From: Staphylococcus saccharolyticus | GTDB taxonomy: Bacteria > Bacillota > Bacilli > Staphylococcales > Staphylococcaceae | DNA: 64,000 bases | Direction: 5' to 3' | NCBI RefSeq assembly: GCF_900458815.1 | Contig: NZ_UHDZ01000001.1 | Coordinates: 1,550,001-1,614,000 of the forward strand | Shown here: in pieces, positions 10,272 to 21,426 of the stretch | How the letters are laid out: each line of letters opens with the position of its first letter | Numbering within the stretch: position 1 is the first letter of the stretch | Program-made: the position numbers and the translations under genes | The notes under the pieces: generated by a model | Databases searched by the model: none | Told to the model about the DNA's origin: nothing | Seen by the model: the letters and a program-made list of their open reading frames with translations, nothing else

Positions 10272-11930
10272 TTATTCAACAGCAAAGAAATATTGATAAA
10301 TCGGCTGTCCACCTTCGTGTTCTTCCACTTCTACGTCTGGATATTTAGCTTCAATCCAGGTTAATAATTGATTAGTTATCTCTTGATCAGCTTCTTCACC
10401 TATAATCATAGTTAAAATCTCACTATCTTCGTCAAGCAACTTATTTAATAGACCTTGAACTGCACTCAACTGATCTGCATCGCTGGTAACAATCTTATCT
10501 TCAGCTAATCCCATATATTCATCTGTTTTGATTTCAATACCATCAATTTTAGTATCTCTTACAGCAAACGTTACTGATCCAGATTGAACCGTATCTAAAG
10601 CTGTTTCCATATGATTTTTATTTTCCTCTAATGAAGAGCCTTCATCATATTGGAATAGCGCAGTAATACCTTGAGGTATTGATTTTGTAGGAATAACAAC
10701 TGTTTCTGCCTCTACAATACTTGCTGCTTGTTCACTAGCCATTAAAATATTTTTATTATTAGGTAAAATAATTGCACGTTTACATTGTGATTGTTCTATT
10801 ACGTTAACTATATCTTCTGTTGAAGGATTCATCGTCTGACCACCACTAATGATGTGCGTAGCACCCATTGATGTAAATAATTCTGAAATACCTTCACCCA
10901 TAGAAATTGTGATAACTGCAGACTCTACAGTTTGAGGTTCAGCATGCTTTTGATGTAATTGTCCATCTTGTTCTTTTCGGATGACTTCTCTATGTTGCTC
11001 GCGCATATTTTCAACTTTAAGTTTTATTAACTCACCATACTTTTGACCATAATTAAATACATTCCCAGGATGTTCAGTATGTACATGAACTTTAACAATT
11101 TCATCATCATTGATAACTAATAATGAATCACCAAATTGAGACATATCATTACGAAATTCTTGTTCATCAAAAGGCTTTTTGTTCTTGCCAAAACGTACCA
11201 TCATTTCAGTACAATAGCCATAGACGATGTCTTCAGTATTAATCACTCCATGAAAGTCGTGATCATCATTAACGAACGAGTCAGTATCAAGTTTAGGCGT
11301 TTGTGCTTCAATCTTTTCACCTTTTAAACCTTTTAAGAACCCTTCATAAACGCATAGTAACCCTTTACCACCGCTATCCACGACACCAACTTCTTTAAGT
11401 ACTGCTAATAAGTTTGGCGTATTATCTAGAGAATCACTAGCGACTTGAATCACATGTTCCATTAATTCAACACAATCTTTAACTTGGCTTGCTTTATCAA
11501 TTGCAGCATTTGCAGCATCTTTGGCCACTGTTAAGATGGTACCTTCAACTGGTTTCATTACCGCTTTATATGCTGTTTCAACACCTGCTTGAAAACTTTC
11601 TGCAAACTGCTGAACATCAATTTCCGTTTCGGTCTCAATGTTTTTACAAAAACCTCTAAATAATTGAGAAAGAATGACTCCAGAATTACCACGAGCTCCC
11701 ATTAGTAATCCCTTGGAAAATGTTTTACCTAGTTCTCCAATATTTTGAGATAAATTAGTTTCTACTTCCTCACGTCCAGAAGTAATAGTTAAATTCATAT
11801 TTGTTCCTGTGTCTCCGTCTGGAACAGGATATACGTTTAATGAATCCACTAAATCTGCATTATTTGATAAATTTTGTGCCCCTTGTATAATCATATCGGC
11901 AAATAATTTACCATTAATTTTGCTAATCAT
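10272..11930 (-). CDS. fakA: Fatty acid kinase subunit FakA (DhaL/DegV-partner, YloV family)
   Basis: ATP-binding subunit of the two-part fatty acid kinase: it phosphorylates fatty acids held by FakB proteins, feeding exogenous and recycled acyl chains into phospholipid. In S. aureus it also affects virulence gene expression. The 552 residues begin with a DhaL-type domain whose Mg/ATP motif PDGDTGTNM lies at 37-45. [12 protein letters not shown] and DSGGKG follow, then a DAK1-like C-terminal region. The preceding gene yloU ends 14 nt upstream, the usual pairing. FakB genes are not in this window. Confidence 0.95.
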   Translation of the reverse strand: MISKINGKLFADMIIQGAQNLSNNADLVDSLNVYPVPDGDTGTNMNLTITSGREEVETNLSQNIGELGKTFSKGLLMGARGNSGVILSQLFRGFCKNIETETEIDVQQFAESFQAGVETAYKAVMKPVEGTILTVAKDAANAAIDKASQVKDCVELMEHVIQVASDSLDNTPNLLAVLKEVGVVDSGGKGLLCVYEGFLKGLKGEKIEAQTPKLDTDSFVNDDHDFHGVINTEDIVYGYCTEMMVRFGKNKKPFDEQEFRNDMSQFGDSLLVINDDEIVKVHVHTEHPGNVFNYGQKYGELIKLKVENMREQHREVIRKEQDGQLHQKHAEPQTVESAVITISMGEGISELFTSMGATHIISGGQTMNPSTEDIVNVIEQSQCKRAIILPNNKNILMASEQAASIVEAETVVIPTKSIPQGITALFQYDEGSSLEENKNHMETALDTVQSGSVTFAVRDTKIDGIEIKTDEYMGLAEDKIVTSDADQLSAVQGLLNKLLDEDSEILTMIIGEEADQEITNQLLTWIEAKYPDVEVEEHEGGQPIYQYFFAVE

Positions 11931-11944
11931 TTCACGTTGTCCTC

Positions 11945-12319
11945 CTAAGCCTTTTTGACTGTATCGTTTAAACGTACACCTTGTACGAAAATATTAATAG
12001 AGTTAACTTTTACATTCAGTGTTTTTTCCAAAGTATATTTAACAGTAGATTGAAGATTGCTTGCTACCTCAGAAATTTTCACACCATAACTTACAATAAT
12101 ATACATATCTACATCAATAATTCCGTTTTCTTCTCTTACTTTAATACCTTTAGCATAGTTTTCATGACCTAAGATTTCCGCAATACCATCTCTAACTTGC
12201 TGTCTTGATGCCATACCAACGATGCCATAACTTTCAACGGCTTTACCACCCACTACTGATGCGATTACATCATTTGAAATATCAATTTTACCGTAGTCAT
12301 TTGAAATTTCTAATGTCAT
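11945..12319 (-). CDS. yloU: Asp23/Gls24 family envelope stress protein (YloU)
   Basis: Small conserved cytoplasmic protein of the Asp23/Gls24 family (124 residues), with the family core [20 protein letters not shown] near the start and [17 protein letters not shown] in the middle. The exact role is unknown. Its conserved position directly upstream of fakA suggests a link with FakA or the envelope. The start ATG has AGGAG about seven bases upstream. It appears to be transcribed with fakA from a promoter in the 361-nt gap shared with rpmB. Confidence 0.9.
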   Translation of the reverse strand: MTLEISNDYGKIDISNDVIASVVGGKAVESYGIVGMASRQQVRDGIAEILGHENYAKGIKVREENGIIDVDMYIIVSYGVKISEVASNLQSTVKYTLEKTLNVKVNSINIFVQGVRLNDTVKKA

Positions 12320-12512
12320 TTTCTTTTCCTCCTGAAAATTTCAGAGTATTATTTTTAAAGCACTCTGTATTTAATCAAATAATCCCTAATGTCCTGTATA
12401 CTTTAAAAATTAAATTATTGTCGATACTTCTTATTAATAACATTTGTAGTTTCAATTTTTGTATAATTACTTTTATAAATTTATTGTATAGATTTAACTA
12501 TTTCTTTACAGT

Positions 12513-12546
12513 ATCATACTATATAACTCCACAGCATACAATTATA
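12513..12546 (-). promoter_or_regulatory. Candidate promoter(s) for yloU-fakA
   Basis: Minus-strand TTGTAT (12536-12541) and TATGAT (12513-12518), 17 bp apart. An overlapping alternative is the extended -10 TGGTATAAT with TATAAT at 12541-12546 and a weak -35. Either gives a leader of about 190-220 nt before yloU, in which I see no clear structure. Confidence 0.45.
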
Positions 12547-12598
12547 CCATAATTATTATCATTATAATGTATAATATTACAAATTATTAAACTCTTTA

Positions 12599-12627
12599 TT
12601 GCTCACTACCTCTTTATATGTTATCTT
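12599..12627 (+). promoter_or_regulatory. Promoter of rpmB
   Basis: Plus-strand -35 TTGCTC (12599-12604), 17-bp spacer, -10 TATCTT (12622-12627), about 55 nt before the rpmB start. The rest of the 12320-12681 gap is AT-rich with no convincing gene. Confidence 0.55.
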
Positions 12628-12681
12628 ATTAAAGTGTATAAGTAGTTATGTGTATTTATATTTATTAAAGGAGGTACTTTC

Positions 12682-12870
12682 ATGGGTAAACAATGTTACG
12701 TAACAGGTCGTAAAGCTTCGACTGGTAATCATCGTTCACACGCTTTAAATGCGAACAAACGCAGATGGAACGCTAACCTTCAAAAAGTTAGAATCCTAGT
12801 AGACGGTAAACCTAAAAAAGTTTGGGTTTCTGCACGTGCTTTAAAATCTGGTAAAGTTACTAGAGTTTAA
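12682..12870 (+). CDS. rpmB: 50S ribosomal protein L28
   Basis: Basic 62-residue ribosomal protein of the large subunit. It begins [21 protein letters not shown], and the typical [14 protein letters not shown] is near the C-terminus. The start ATG follows AAAGGAGG with about nine bases spacing. It is one of few plus-strand genes here, divergent from yloU and converging on thiN, with its own promoter and two terminators in series. Confidence 0.97.
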   Translation: MGKQCYVTGRKASTGNHRSHALNANKRRWNANLQKVRILVDGKPKKVWVSARALKSGKVTRV

Positions 12871-12890
12871 TAAATATAATGCACACTTAA

Positions 12891-12953
12891 AATATCCTTA
12901 TGTGGAGGATATTTTTTAAGACCTTAAAGGCTCCGTCCTCTAAGGTCTTTTTT
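12891..12953 (+). terminator. Two tandem terminators after rpmB
   Basis: First hairpin AATATCC (12891-12897) / GGATATT (12907-12913) followed by TTTT. Second hairpin AAGACCTTA (12918-12926) / TAAGGTCTT (12941-12949) followed by a T run. Both are oriented for the plus strand and separate rpmB from convergent thiN. Confidence 0.85.
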
Positions 12954-12973
12954 ATATCTTGTCATAAAGATGC

Positions 12974-13609
12974 TTAATCACTACTACGCATCTGTAAAAC
13001 GCGCCCTCTCTCAACTATAATAGTTGCTGTGTTTGATTCAACTTCATTTGAAATAGTTAATGTTGAACCTACGTTTAAATGTTCATGATTTAAATTATAT
13101 TTAAAGTCTTTTAATGATATCACTACATCTTCACAAAGAGGTATGAATGATATATAAGGATAACTACTATTCTTTTCTACTTTATGAATTCCTACATTTA
13201 GTAATTTAATTTCGTTCCTTTCATCTATAACTTTAAAATGAATACGCTGATTAATATACTGCGGTTTTTGCAAAATTTGAATTACACCCATAAAATGATC
13301 TAATCTTCCACCCGTAGCACCAAAAATATGTATATCACTATAACCGCATTGAACAGCTTGCTCTACTCCTAGTGCTAAATCAGTATCATCCTTTTCAGCT
13401 TTAACAGGACGAATATTGAGTTGTTCTTTCAATATATGACGTTCTTCGTCATTGACAGAATCAAAATCTCCCACTGAAAAAACAGGTTTAATTCCTTGTT
13501 CAAGGAGAACTAATGCACCTCTATCGATACCTGCCCAATCTTCTTCTTTTCTATGATACAAGAGTTGATGAGGTAACAAACGTTTTGAACATAATAAGTT
13601 AACTTTCAT
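12974..13609 (-). CDS. thiN: Thiamine pyrophosphokinase
   Basis: Converts thiamine plus ATP to thiamine diphosphate. The 211 residues carry the family motifs GDFDSV near 53-58, the acidic KAEKDDTDLALG and FGATGGRLDHFMG near 106-118. The start ATG at 13609 lies two bases after the rpe stop with AAGGG eight bases upstream. An in-frame GTG three codons earlier overlaps the rpe end and is less likely. It is the last gene of the long rlmN-pknB-rsgA-rpe-thiN cluster. Confidence 0.92.
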   Translation of the reverse strand: MKVNLLCSKRLLPHQLLYHRKEEDWAGIDRGALVLLEQGIKPVFSVGDFDSVNDEERHILKEQLNIRPVKAEKDDTDLALGVEQAVQCGYSDIHIFGATGGRLDHFMGVIQILQKPQYINQRIHFKVIDERNEIKLLNVGIHKVEKNSSYPYISFIPLCEDVVISLKDFKYNLNHEHLNVGSTLTISNEVESNTATIIVERGRVLQMRSSD

Positions 13610-13611
13610 TG

Positions 13612-14259
13612 TTAGCACCCTTTCAGCATAGCAGTTACTTTAGCGTAGTCCTTTTGTTTAAAGAAATAAGAACCTGTAACTAACATTGTTGCACCTAGTT
13701 CGACACAAAGTTTACTTGTCTTATCATTAATACCACCGTCTACCTCTATATCAAACGTTAGTTGGTTCTCGTGTTTGAGCTGATTCAGTTGCTCGATTTT
13801 AGTCACACACTGATCAATAAATGATTGACCACCGAATCCTGGATTAACTGTCATCACTAATATATAATCCACAATACCTAATATAGGAATTATTACTTCC
13901 ACAGGTGTCCCTGGATTGATAACTACACCTGCTTTTTTGTTTAATTGCTTAATTTGTTCAATAACACGATGGATATGTGGTGTTGCTTCAATATGCACAG
14001 AAATCATGTCTGCACCATGCTTTGCAAATAGTTCAATATAATTTTCAGGCTTTTCGATCATTAAATGCACATCAATAGGTAAATTGGTTTGGCTTCTTAC
14101 GGCATCTAATATCGGTATGCCAATTGAAATATTTGGTACAAATTGACCATCCATGACATCAAAGTGTAAACCGTCAACATTCGCTTTTTTTAATTGATTG
14201 AGCTCTTCTTTTAAATTTAAAAAGTCCACTGATAAAAGTGAAGGCAAAACTTTAACCAT
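13612..14259 (-). CDS. rpe: Ribulose-phosphate 3-epimerase
   Basis: Interconverts ribulose 5-phosphate and xylulose 5-phosphate in the pentose phosphate pathway. The 215-residue TIM barrel shows LHFDVMDGQFVPN at 32-44, PIDVHLMIEKP, MTVNPGFGGQSFI and DIEVDGGIN, covering the metal- and phosphate-binding loops. The start ATG directly abuts the rsgA stop, so it is probably co-translated with it. rsgA-rpe-thiN is a conserved Firmicutes order. Confidence 0.96.
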   Translation of the reverse strand: MVKVLPSLLSVDFLNLKEELNQLKKANVDGLHFDVMDGQFVPNISIGIPILDAVRSQTNLPIDVHLMIEKPENYIELFAKHGADMISVHIEATPHIHRVIEQIKQLNKKAGVVINPGTPVEVIIPILGIVDYILVMTVNPGFGGQSFIDQCVTKIEQLNQLKHENQLTFDIEVDGGINDKTSKLCVELGATMLVTGSYFFKQKDYAKVTAMLKGC

Positions 14260-15138
14260 CTAATATCGTACCCTTCTGTTAGAGATTTCATTATATAACT
14301 GTAAATAATGATGATATCTAAATTTAGCAATTTTTCTTTCTGTCACCTCAGATTTCACGTTACAATGAGGTTCTTTAATATGATTGCAATTGCGAAATTT
14401 ACAACTTTCACTTGCTGCTTGAATTTCGATAAAATAATCCTTCAAATCTTCTTTCTCAATATGATTAAAATCTAATGCACTAAAGCCTGGTGTATCAGCA
14501 ATATAACCATTATCTCTATCATAAAGTTCTACATGTCTTGTCGTATGTTTACCACGGTTAAGTGACTTAGAAATATTATTAGTCGCTAAATTCAAGTGAG
14601 GATGACAATGATTCAAAAATGTCGTTTTTCCTACTCCAGATTGACCACTTAAGACAATTAAACCCTTATGCCATTTATTTACGATTGATAGCTTATCGTC
14701 TTCTTTACCAACAAATTGCGTTGGATATCCAATATTACTATAAACTGTTAAAGCTGCATTAATTTCCTCTTTTTCTTGTTGTGAGGCTAAATCACGCTTT
14801 GTTATCAATATTCTTGGTTTAAGATGATATGAATGTGCAATAACTAGAAATCGATCTAATAATTGCGTCGAAAATTGTGGCTCAACTGCACTCATAACAA
14901 TGACTAGTTGATCTATATTACTTACTGGAGGGCGTTTAAGTTCATTGTTTCTTTCATGAACATAGTGAATATATCCTTCTTGACTATTTTGTTCTTCAAA
15001 ATCAACGATATCACCAACAACTGGGGAAAATTTCTTCTTTCTAAATAATCCACGTGGTTTAGTGTCGTATCGTACTCCATTTACATCTACTTTATATACA
15101 CCACTAATTAATTTTACGATTCGACCAGACTTCAAAAT
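14260..15138 (-). CDS. rsgA: Small-subunit ribosome assembly GTPase RsgA
   Basis: Circularly permuted GTPase that checks late maturation of the 30S subunit. An N-terminal OB fold (about 1-70) is followed by the permuted G motifs: TKRD (G4) comes before [13 protein letters not shown] (G1) and DTPGFSALD (G3). A C-terminal zinc knuckle [14 protein letters not shown] completes it. The start is TTG at 15138: AGAGGTG lies just upstream, and this gives MKSGRIVK like relatives. An ATG four codons earlier overlaps that site. 292 residues. Confidence 0.93.
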   Translation of the reverse strand: MLKSGRIVKLISGVYKVDVNGVRYDTKPRGLFRKKKFSPVVGDIVDFEEQNSQEGYIHYVHERNNELKRPPVSNIDQLVIVMSAVEPQFSTQLLDRFLVIAHSYHLKPRILITKRDLASQQEKEEINAALTVYSNIGYPTQFVGKEDDKLSIVNKWHKGLIVLSGQSGVGKTTFLNHCHPHLNLATNNISKSLNRGKHTTRHVELYDRDNGYIADTPGFSALDFNHIEKEDLKDYFIEIQAASESCKFRNCNHIKEPHCNVKSEVTERKIAKFRYHHYLQLYNEISNRRVRY

Positions 15139-15289
15139 GACACCTCTCATCTTTGTTTTACTCTCAATATTATATCAAATTCATTATCATTAAAATATAT
15201 TAAACTGCTGTAATATATTTTAATTTATCTTCGAATATCTCTGTAAAAAAGAAATTCAATGATAAATAATTACTCTTTGTCTTTTTGAA

Positions 15290-15335
15290 ATAAAATCCCC
15301 TATGTTCGTATCTTAGCCATAATCAAACATAGGGG
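15290..15335 (-). terminator. Terminator after pknB
   Basis: CCCCTATGTT (15297-15306) / AACATAGGGG (15326-15335) hairpin with a 19-nt loop. On the minus strand it is followed by a T-rich tract ATTTTATTTC. It falls in the roughly 210-nt gap separating pknB from rsgA, so these may be partly separate transcription units. Confidence 0.65.
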
Positions 15336-15351
15336 TATCTTGTTTATTCAA

Positions 15352-17346
15352 TTAATCATCATAGTTTACATCTTTATCTGCGACAATTTTATCATCAACT
15401 CTAACCGTGTAACCAGCACTTTTTCCTTTATCGATTTTTAAAGGAATACTAATCGTCTTATCCTTTTTAATCTTATAAGTTTGAGCTGGGGAATCACCAC
15501 TGTTATCTTCATCACGTATAAATACTTCTACAGTTTGACTCTTACCTTTACTGCCTGTATATGGCACTTTAACCGTCTCAGTTTTAGTTGTTACATCTTT
15601 GTCATCTTCGCTATCTCCTGGTTTACCTTTTGAAACAGTTAATGAGATGGTTGATCCTTCATCAACTGATTTATTTTTTGGTGATTGCATGATAACATTA
15701 CCTTTTTTTACATCATCGTTATTTTCTTTAGTAGCTTGTACTTTAAATCCTTTTGCTTCTAATTCTTTTTTTGCAGTTTCATAGGACTTATTTTCATAAT
15801 TACTTACATAAACTTGGCGAATTCCTAATGATTCGTAAATTTTAATATGGTGGTCGTTTAAAGCAACTTCACTATTAGCGGTAACATTTTGTTCAGAAAT
15901 TAATCCTTTTTCGAAAGAATTACTATAAGCCTGTTCAACATCGATATCTTTGAATCCTAAATCTTTTAATTTCTTTAAAGCTTCATCCTTTGTCATACCT
16001 ACAAGATTTAGCATTTTAACCTTTTCTGGTCCTTTCGAAAGAACTATATCAACTGTATCACCTTGCTCAACACGTTCTCCACTCTTTGGATCAGATTTGA
16101 TTACTTGATTTTCAGGATATTTATCACTGTAACTTCTTGAAATATCCCCTAACTTGAGGTGATGACTTTTTAATACTTGTTCTGCTTGCTTTTCCGATTT
16201 ACCTGAAATATCCGGAATCTCTTCATATTTATTTCCAAATAAACCCATTGCTACAAATGAAATAAGAGCTATTAATAATAATATAAAAACAATTGATAAA
16301 ATAATCACTTTCATTTTCGAAGGCTTTTTCGAACCATTTTGGTAATAACGTGATTCAGAAGACTGAAATTTTTGTTGCTGTAATGGTTCATTGACGATAG
16401 GTATTTGCATTGTCTTATTAAGATTGCTATGACCTTTATGATCATGCATGGTTTGATTTAATTCTTCCCTAGTTAAAGGAACTGTTTTCGTTTTATCCAA
16501 TTCATACTTATCTTCATTGACACGATTTTCATGCAACGCACTAGCTAAATCATCTCTCATTTCTTGCACAGTATGATAACGATGAGTTTTATCTTTTTCT
16601 GTGGCTCGTAAAATTACGTTACTTAATGATTGTGGTACTTCTTCTCTTTTCTCGGTGGTAATATTTGGAATTGAATCTTGAATATGTTTAATAGCAATAC
16701 TAACTGCAGTTTCTCCATTAAATGGTGGTTCACCTACAAGCATTTCATATAATACAATTCCAATAGAATAAATGTCTGTACTTTCGTCAGTCATTTCACC
16801 TTTAGCCTGTTCTGGAGATAAATATTGTACAGTACCAAGTACATGGTTTGTTTGCGTTAATGACGTTTCACTTAAAGCTTTAGCAATACCAAAATCAAAA
16901 ATTTTCAATGTTTTATTCTTATCTATAAGAATATTTTGAGGTTTAATATCGCGATGCACAATTCTCATGTCATGTGCATGTTTGATACCACTTAGAATTT
17001 GTTCAGTAAATTGTATCGCTGTTTCCACACTAAGAGGACCATGATTTTCGATATACTCGGCTAAAGTAGGACCTTCTATGTATTCCATTACAAGATAGAA
17101 ACAATCATCTTCCTCATCTACATCAACCATACTCACTATATTATCATGCGAAAGTTGTGACGAATTATGTACTTCTCTTTCAAAGCGTTTTAAGGTTTCT
17201 TCTTTTTCACGTAGAGGAATTGAAATTGCTTTGATAGCTACTTTACGATTAAGTATTGTATCTTCAGCTAGGTATACAATACTCATTCCACCGCCACCAA
17301 GCTTATCAATAACCTCATAACGTTCATTAATTGTCTTGCCTATCAT
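15352..17346 (-). CDS. pknB: Ser/Thr protein kinase PknB (Stk1/PrkC) with PASTA domains
   Basis: Membrane receptor kinase that senses muropeptide/lipid II and regulates cell-wall metabolism and division. The 664 residues comprise a cytoplasmic kinase (G-loop 16-23, Lys39, HRDIKPQN 131-138, DFG 151-153), a juxtamembrane linker, one transmembrane segment at about 346-370, three PASTA repeats from about 375 to 575 and a distal C-terminal domain. It overlaps the phosphatase gene stp by 4 nt (ATGA), so kinase and phosphatase are translationally coupled. Confidence 0.97.
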   Translation of the reverse strand: MIGKTINERYEVIDKLGGGGMSIVYLAEDTILNRKVAIKAISIPLREKEETLKRFEREVHNSSQLSHDNIVSMVDVDEEDDCFYLVMEYIEGPTLAEYIENHGPLSVETAIQFTEQILSGIKHAHDMRIVHRDIKPQNILIDKNKTLKIFDFGIAKALSETSLTQTNHVLGTVQYLSPEQAKGEMTDESTDIYSIGIVLYEMLVGEPPFNGETAVSIAIKHIQDSIPNITTEKREEVPQSLSNVILRATEKDKTHRYHTVQEMRDDLASALHENRVNEDKYELDKTKTVPLTREELNQTMHDHKGHSNLNKTMQIPIVNEPLQQQKFQSSESRYYQNGSKKPSKMKVIILSIVFILLLIALISFVAMGLFGNKYEEIPDISGKSEKQAEQVLKSHHLKLGDISRSYSDKYPENQVIKSDPKSGERVEQGDTVDIVLSKGPEKVKMLNLVGMTKDEALKKLKDLGFKDIDVEQAYSNSFEKGLISEQNVTANSEVALNDHHIKIYESLGIRQVYVSNYENKSYETAKKELEAKGFKVQATKENNDDVKKGNVIMQSPKNKSVDEGSTISLTVSKGKPGDSEDDKDVTTKTETVKVPYTGSKGKSQTVEVFIRDEDNSGDSPAQTYKIKKDKTISIPLKIDKGKSAGYTVRVDDKIVADKDVNYDD

Positions 17347-18086
17347 ACTTTACCACCTTCTAAAGAAGAAAGGATAAAGCTGACATTATCTTTTGAATCA
17401 TGTGCCATTGCTAAACTTAGTAACTTCTCGCCATGATCATCAAGAGAAGCTTCTTCGTTTAATACTTCTTGTATCTCATAGTCTCGTACATAGTCTGTGA
17501 GGCCATCAGAATTGAGTAGTAAAAAGTCATAGAATTGCGTTTTTTTAATAAATAAATCTGGAGATACCCGTTTATCTGTTCCTATGACTTTAGTAATAAT
17601 ATTACGTTGTGGATGATTAAACGCTTCTTCTTTTGTTATTTGACCTGTCATAACCAAATGATTAACAAATGAATGATCACTTGTAATTTGGTCCATTCTT
17701 CTTTGATTTATGACATAGGAACGAGAATCACCAACATTTGCAACGACAATTTCTTTATCAAAAATGATTGCACATACAAGTGTTGTCCCCATACCTCGAT
17801 ATTCATTGTTTTCTTGAGCATAGTTATACAATTGAAAATTGATATCTTTAATGTTTGAACGCAACCATGATTCTGCACGATCTATTTCAATAAGGTTTTC
17901 ATCTTCAAAACGCTTTTGAAGCTCGTAAGTGACAAATTGACTGGCTATTTCCCCAGCTTTATGCCCACCCATGCCATCACATAATACTAACATTTGTTGC
18001 TGTGTTTGGTTGTAAAAAATACCACCAGCATCTTCGTTCTTCTCTCGATGTTGTCCAGTATCAGTAAAAAATTGTGCGTTTAACAT
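17343..18086 (-). CDS. stp: PP2C-type protein phosphatase Stp
   Basis: Mn-dependent Ser/Thr phosphatase that reverses PknB phosphorylation. The 247 residues show the PP2C metal-binding motifs: EDAGG near the N-terminus, DGMGGHKAGE at about 38-47, ANVGDSRSYV and NSDGLTDYV. It lies 6 nt after rlmN and overlaps pknB by 4 nt. The order rlmN-stp-pknB-rsgA-rpe is typical of Firmicutes. Confidence 0.96.
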   Translation of the reverse strand: MLNAQFFTDTGQHREKNEDAGGIFYNQTQQQMLVLCDGMGGHKAGEIASQFVTYELQKRFEDENLIEIDRAESWLRSNIKDINFQLYNYAQENNEYRGMGTTLVCAIIFDKEIVVANVGDSRSYVINQRRMDQITSDHSFVNHLVMTGQITKEEAFNHPQRNIITKVIGTDKRVSPDLFIKKTQFYDFLLLNSDGLTDYVRDYEIQEVLNEEASLDDHGEKLLSLAMAHDSKDNVSFILSSLEGGKV

Positions 18087-18092
18087 ATGTCC

Positions 18093-19190
18093 TTACCTCG
18101 TTTCTACTTGTCGTTCCTTCGCTCTTAATTGACCACAGGCTGCATCAATATCTGAACCTTGCTCACGTCTAATTGTAGCATTGATTCCTAATCTCTTTAA
18201 TTCTTTTTCAAATTTAAAGATATCATCTTTAGGTGTTTTTACATAATTACGCTCTGGAACATGGTTAACTGGTATTAAATTGACATGACAGTTAAGTCCT
18301 TTAATCAAGTGTGTTAAGTCTCTCGCATGTTCAAGCTGATCATTTACGCCACCAAACAACCCATATTCAAAAGTCACACGACGATTCGTTTTTTCTTGAT
18401 AGTAACGAATCGCTTCCATTAACTTTTCAACATTATAAGCTCGATTGATTGGCATAAGTCTAGAACGAATTTCATCCTTAGCACCATGAAGACTCACAGC
18501 AAAATTAATTTGTATATCTTCTTCCGCAAAATCGTATATTCTTGGAATGATACCTGATGTAGATACAGTAATATGACGAGCACCAATGTTTAAACTATTA
18601 TCATCATTGACGATTCTTAAGAAATCCATCATCTCATCATAATTTTCAAATGGTTCGCCAATACCCATAATAACAATTTGTGATACACGCTCATCAGTTT
18701 CATCTAAAGCTTTTTGAACTGTTGATACTTGTGAAACGATTTCGCCTGCTTCTAAATTACGTTTAAGTCCACCTAAAGTAGAGGCACAGAAAGTACAACC
18801 AATTCTGCAACCTACTTGAGTAGTAACACAGACCGAATTTCCATACTCATGTCTCATTAGAACAGTTTCAATTGTATAACCATCTTGTAACTCAAATAAA
18901 AATTTGATAGTGCCATCTTTACTTTCTTGTTTAACAACAGTTGTCAATGTCGTCATAGCAAAGTTATCATTTAGAACTTGTCGCAAATCTTTTGATAAAT
19001 TTGTCATTTCATCAATGCTATTCACCCTCTTTTGATATAGCCATTCAAAAACTTGTTTAGCTCTAAATTTTTGTTGACCATGATCAATTAACCATTGTTG
19101 CATTTCATCGTATCTCAATGAATAGATAGATTGTTTATCAAAATTAGGCAGGAACTTATTTCTCTTCTTCTTTTCTGCAGTGATCATCAT
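18093..19190 (-). CDS. rlmN: 23S rRNA (adenine-2503-C2) methyltransferase RlmN
   Basis: Radical-SAM enzyme that methylates A2503 of 23S rRNA (and A37 of some tRNAs). The 365 residues contain the cluster motif [20 protein letters not shown] for SAM binding and a C-terminal AACGQL cysteine of the type that carries the methyl group. The start is [10 protein letters not shown]. Which of the first two ATGs is used is unclear. The start codon overlaps the rsmB stop, indicating tight coupling. Confidence 0.96.
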   Translation of the reverse strand: MMITAEKKKRNKFLPNFDKQSIYSLRYDEMQQWLIDHGQQKFRAKQVFEWLYQKRVNSIDEMTNLSKDLRQVLNDNFAMTTLTTVVKQESKDGTIKFLFELQDGYTIETVLMRHEYGNSVCVTTQVGCRIGCTFCASTLGGLKRNLEAGEIVSQVSTVQKALDETDERVSQIVIMGIGEPFENYDEMMDFLRIVNDDNSLNIGARHITVSTSGIIPRIYDFAEEDIQINFAVSLHGAKDEIRSRLMPINRAYNVEKLMEAIRYYQEKTNRRVTFEYGLFGGVNDQLEHARDLTHLIKGLNCHVNLIPVNHVPERNYVKTPKDDIFKFEKELKRLGINATIRREQGSDIDAACGQLRAKERQVETR

Positions 19191-20497
19191 TAACTGTCCT
19201 TTCTTTTTATTTTGGTTATAAAGAATCCATCAGAGTTAAAATCTTGAGGCAGTATTTGTAATATTTTAACTCGTTCACCAGTAACAGGGTGTTGGAATGG
19301 CTCAAACTCGAAATCTTTATTTTGCTTTAAAAAAGTATAAATGACATTTTCGTTTTCCATTTGTTCTATAGTACATGTTGAGTATACGATTGTACCACCA
19401 GGTTTCACATTATGTTTAATATTCTCCAATATTTGAAGTTGCAATTCAACAAGAGCCAAGATACTTTTATGTGACTGACTATATTTAATTTCTGGTTTAT
19501 GTCTAAGCACTCCTAGACCACTACACGGTGCATCAACAAGAATTTTATCATACATCGTGTTATATGAAACGGTTGCATCATGTTTAAAAGCATGAATATT
19601 ATTAAGTTTCAACTTATTTATATTATGTTGAATAAGTTTAATCTTATGATCATAAATATCTGTTGCATCGACGTATCCTTCAGGTGATAATATTTCTGAC
19701 ATATGACATGCTTTTCCACCAGGTGCACTACATGCATCTAATACTTTATCATCTCGTCCTAAATTCATAATATGAGCAACCATCATGGAACTCTTATCTT
19801 GAATTGAAACATATCCATCTTTAAATGCTATGGAATTAATGATAGGCAAACCAGAAATGTAAAGACAAAATGGTAAAATACTATCTTTTTTAACATCATA
19901 ACCTTCGTCTTCCAATCGTTGTATTGTTGAGTCGATTGAACCACGAGAAATATTTGCTCTTACTGTCATATTTACTGGTTCTAAAAATGATTGAGCAATA
20001 GACTCGGTTGTTTCAATTCCGTAGTGAGTTGCCCAATGGTCAACAATCCATTTAGGTAAACTATACTGTATAGCAATTCTCTTTTTATCATCACTTATAT
20101 CACTAAAGCGAGGTAACTCACTACGCATGACGGTACGTAAAATGCCATTAACAATATTTCCATTATGATGACTACCACGATTTTTAGCGATATCAACTGC
20201 TTCATTAATAATGGCATGATTAGGAACTTTGTCTAAATACATAAATTGATATAGACTCATCCATAGTAACTGACGTACCCATCCTTTAATTTTAGTTTTA
20301 ACAAAAGGTTTTAACATATAATCTAAAGCATATTTTCTTTTAATCGTTCCGTATACAAGTTCTGTATATAAACTTCTATCTACTGAATTAATTTTATTTG
20401 AAGATAGTACTTCATTCATTTTCAGATTACTATACGCGCCTTCATTTAAAATTTCTTGTATTGTTTCAAATGCGTACATTCTTACAGATTTATTCAT
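19190..20497 (-). CDS. rsmB: 16S rRNA (cytosine-967-C5) methyltransferase RsmB
   Basis: SAM-dependent methyltransferase acting on 16S rRNA C967 (Sun/Fmu family). The 435 residues comprise an N-terminal NusB-like RNA-binding domain (about 1-130) and a Rossmann methyltransferase domain with [32 protein letters not shown] and [10 protein letters not shown], supplying the two cysteines used in catalysis. It overlaps fmt by 4 nt (ATGA) upstream and rlmN by one base downstream. Confidence 0.96.
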   Translation of the reverse strand: MNKSVRMYAFETIQEILNEGAYSNLKMNEVLSSNKINSVDRSLYTELVYGTIKRKYALDYMLKPFVKTKIKGWVRQLLWMSLYQFMYLDKVPNHAIINEAVDIAKNRGSHHNGNIVNGILRTVMRSELPRFSDISDDKKRIAIQYSLPKWIVDHWATHYGIETTESIAQSFLEPVNMTVRANISRGSIDSTIQRLEDEGYDVKKDSILPFCLYISGLPIINSIAFKDGYVSIQDKSSMMVAHIMNLGRDDKVLDACSAPGGKACHMSEILSPEGYVDATDIYDHKIKLIQHNINKLKLNNIHAFKHDATVSYNTMYDKILVDAPCSGLGVLRHKPEIKYSQSHKSILALVELQLQILENIKHNVKPGGTIVYSTCTIEQMENENVIYTFLKQNKDFEFEPFQHPVTGERVKILQILPQDFNSDGFFITKIKRKDS

Positions 20498-21426
20498 ACT
20501 AATTGTTTCCCAACTAACGTATCTTGAACACCACTTAAATAATTTACGACTTGCATTCGTTTTTTACCAGCAAATTGAATTTCTGTCAGTGCAATCGCAT
20601 CATTTGAGCCTGTTCCGATAATTAATTCTTTTTTGGTAGTCTCTATTATAACTCCAGGTTTAGCTTTTTTATCTGTGACGATGTGTGCATCAAATAACTT
20701 AAGATTTTTATCATCCATCGTTGTATATGCTACTGGCCATGGTGATAAACCACGTATATGATTATGAATCGCTTGTGCACTTTGTTGCCAATCGATTCTT
20801 TCATCTTCACGAGAAATATTCGAAGCAAAAGTTGCTTTTGTGTCGTCTTGTGGAATACTATCGTTAGTACCAGCTATAATGCATGGAAGCGTATCTTTTA
20901 GTAATTCTGCACCTAAAAAGCTTAATTTATCATGCATAGTCCCTACACTATCACTATCGTCAATACGGATGGCTTTTTGAGATATAATATTGCCGGCATC
21001 TAATTTTTTCACCATATACATAATGGTAATGCCTGTTTCTTTTTCACCATCAATAATTGCTTGGTGAATTGGCGCTCCACCACGATATTTTGGAAGTAAG
21101 GATGCGTGTACATTAATTGCGCCTAATCTTGGTGCCTTTAACAATGATTCCGGAAGTAACTGACCAAACGCAGCTGTAACAATGATATCGGCATCTAAAG
21201 ATAACAGTTCTTCAAGTTCTGATGAGTTGTTTAATTTCTCAGGTTGGTAAACAGGAATTTCATGTTCAACGGCCACTTTTTTAACTGGAGGTGGTGTCAA
21301 AATTTTCTTTCGTCCTACTGGTCGATCGGGTTGAGTGACAACAGCAATCACATCATGTTCAGCAATTAACATTTCTAATACTTTAGTTGAAAAATCAGGT
21401 GTCCCCATAAAAATTATTTTACTCAT
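20494..21426 (-). CDS. fmt: Methionyl-tRNA formyltransferase
   Basis: Formylates initiator Met-tRNA. The 310 residues begin [13 protein letters not shown] and carry the formyl-folate site with [17 protein letters not shown], which includes the catalytic Asn/His, and a C-terminal OB-like domain. The ATG at 21426 is 12 bases from GGAGG. An in-frame TTG two codons upstream has better spacing (6), so the start is not fully settled. It overlaps the deformylase-like gene by 8 nt. Formylase and deformylase-like genes are commonly paired. Confidence 0.95.
   Translation of the reverse strand: MSKIIFMGTPDFSTKVLEMLIAEHDVIAVVTQPDRPVGRKKILTPPPVKKVAVEHEIPVYQPEKLNNSSELEELLSLDADIIVTAAFGQLLPESLLKAPRLGAINVHASLLPKYRGGAPIHQAIIDGEKETGITIMYMVKKLDAGNIISQKAIRIDDSDSVGTMHDKLSFLGAELLKDTLPCIIAGTNDSIPQDDTKATFASNISREDERIDWQQSAQAIHNHIRGLSPWPVAYTTMDDKNLKLFDAHIVTDKKAKPGVIIETTKKELIIGTGSNDAIALTEIQFAGKKRMQVVNYLSGVQDTLVGKQLV

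Noticed and set aside
12205..12552. Plus-strand open frame of 115 codons in the yloU-rpmB gap
   Set aside because: It runs antisense through yloU and AT-rich intergenic DNA, has no ribosome-binding site and its His/Leu/Phe-rich composition resembles chance translation.
15352..17346. Possible frameshift or fusion in the long extracellular part of pknB
   Set aside because: Three PASTA repeats and a distal domain are normal for staphylococcal PknB; the frame is continuous.
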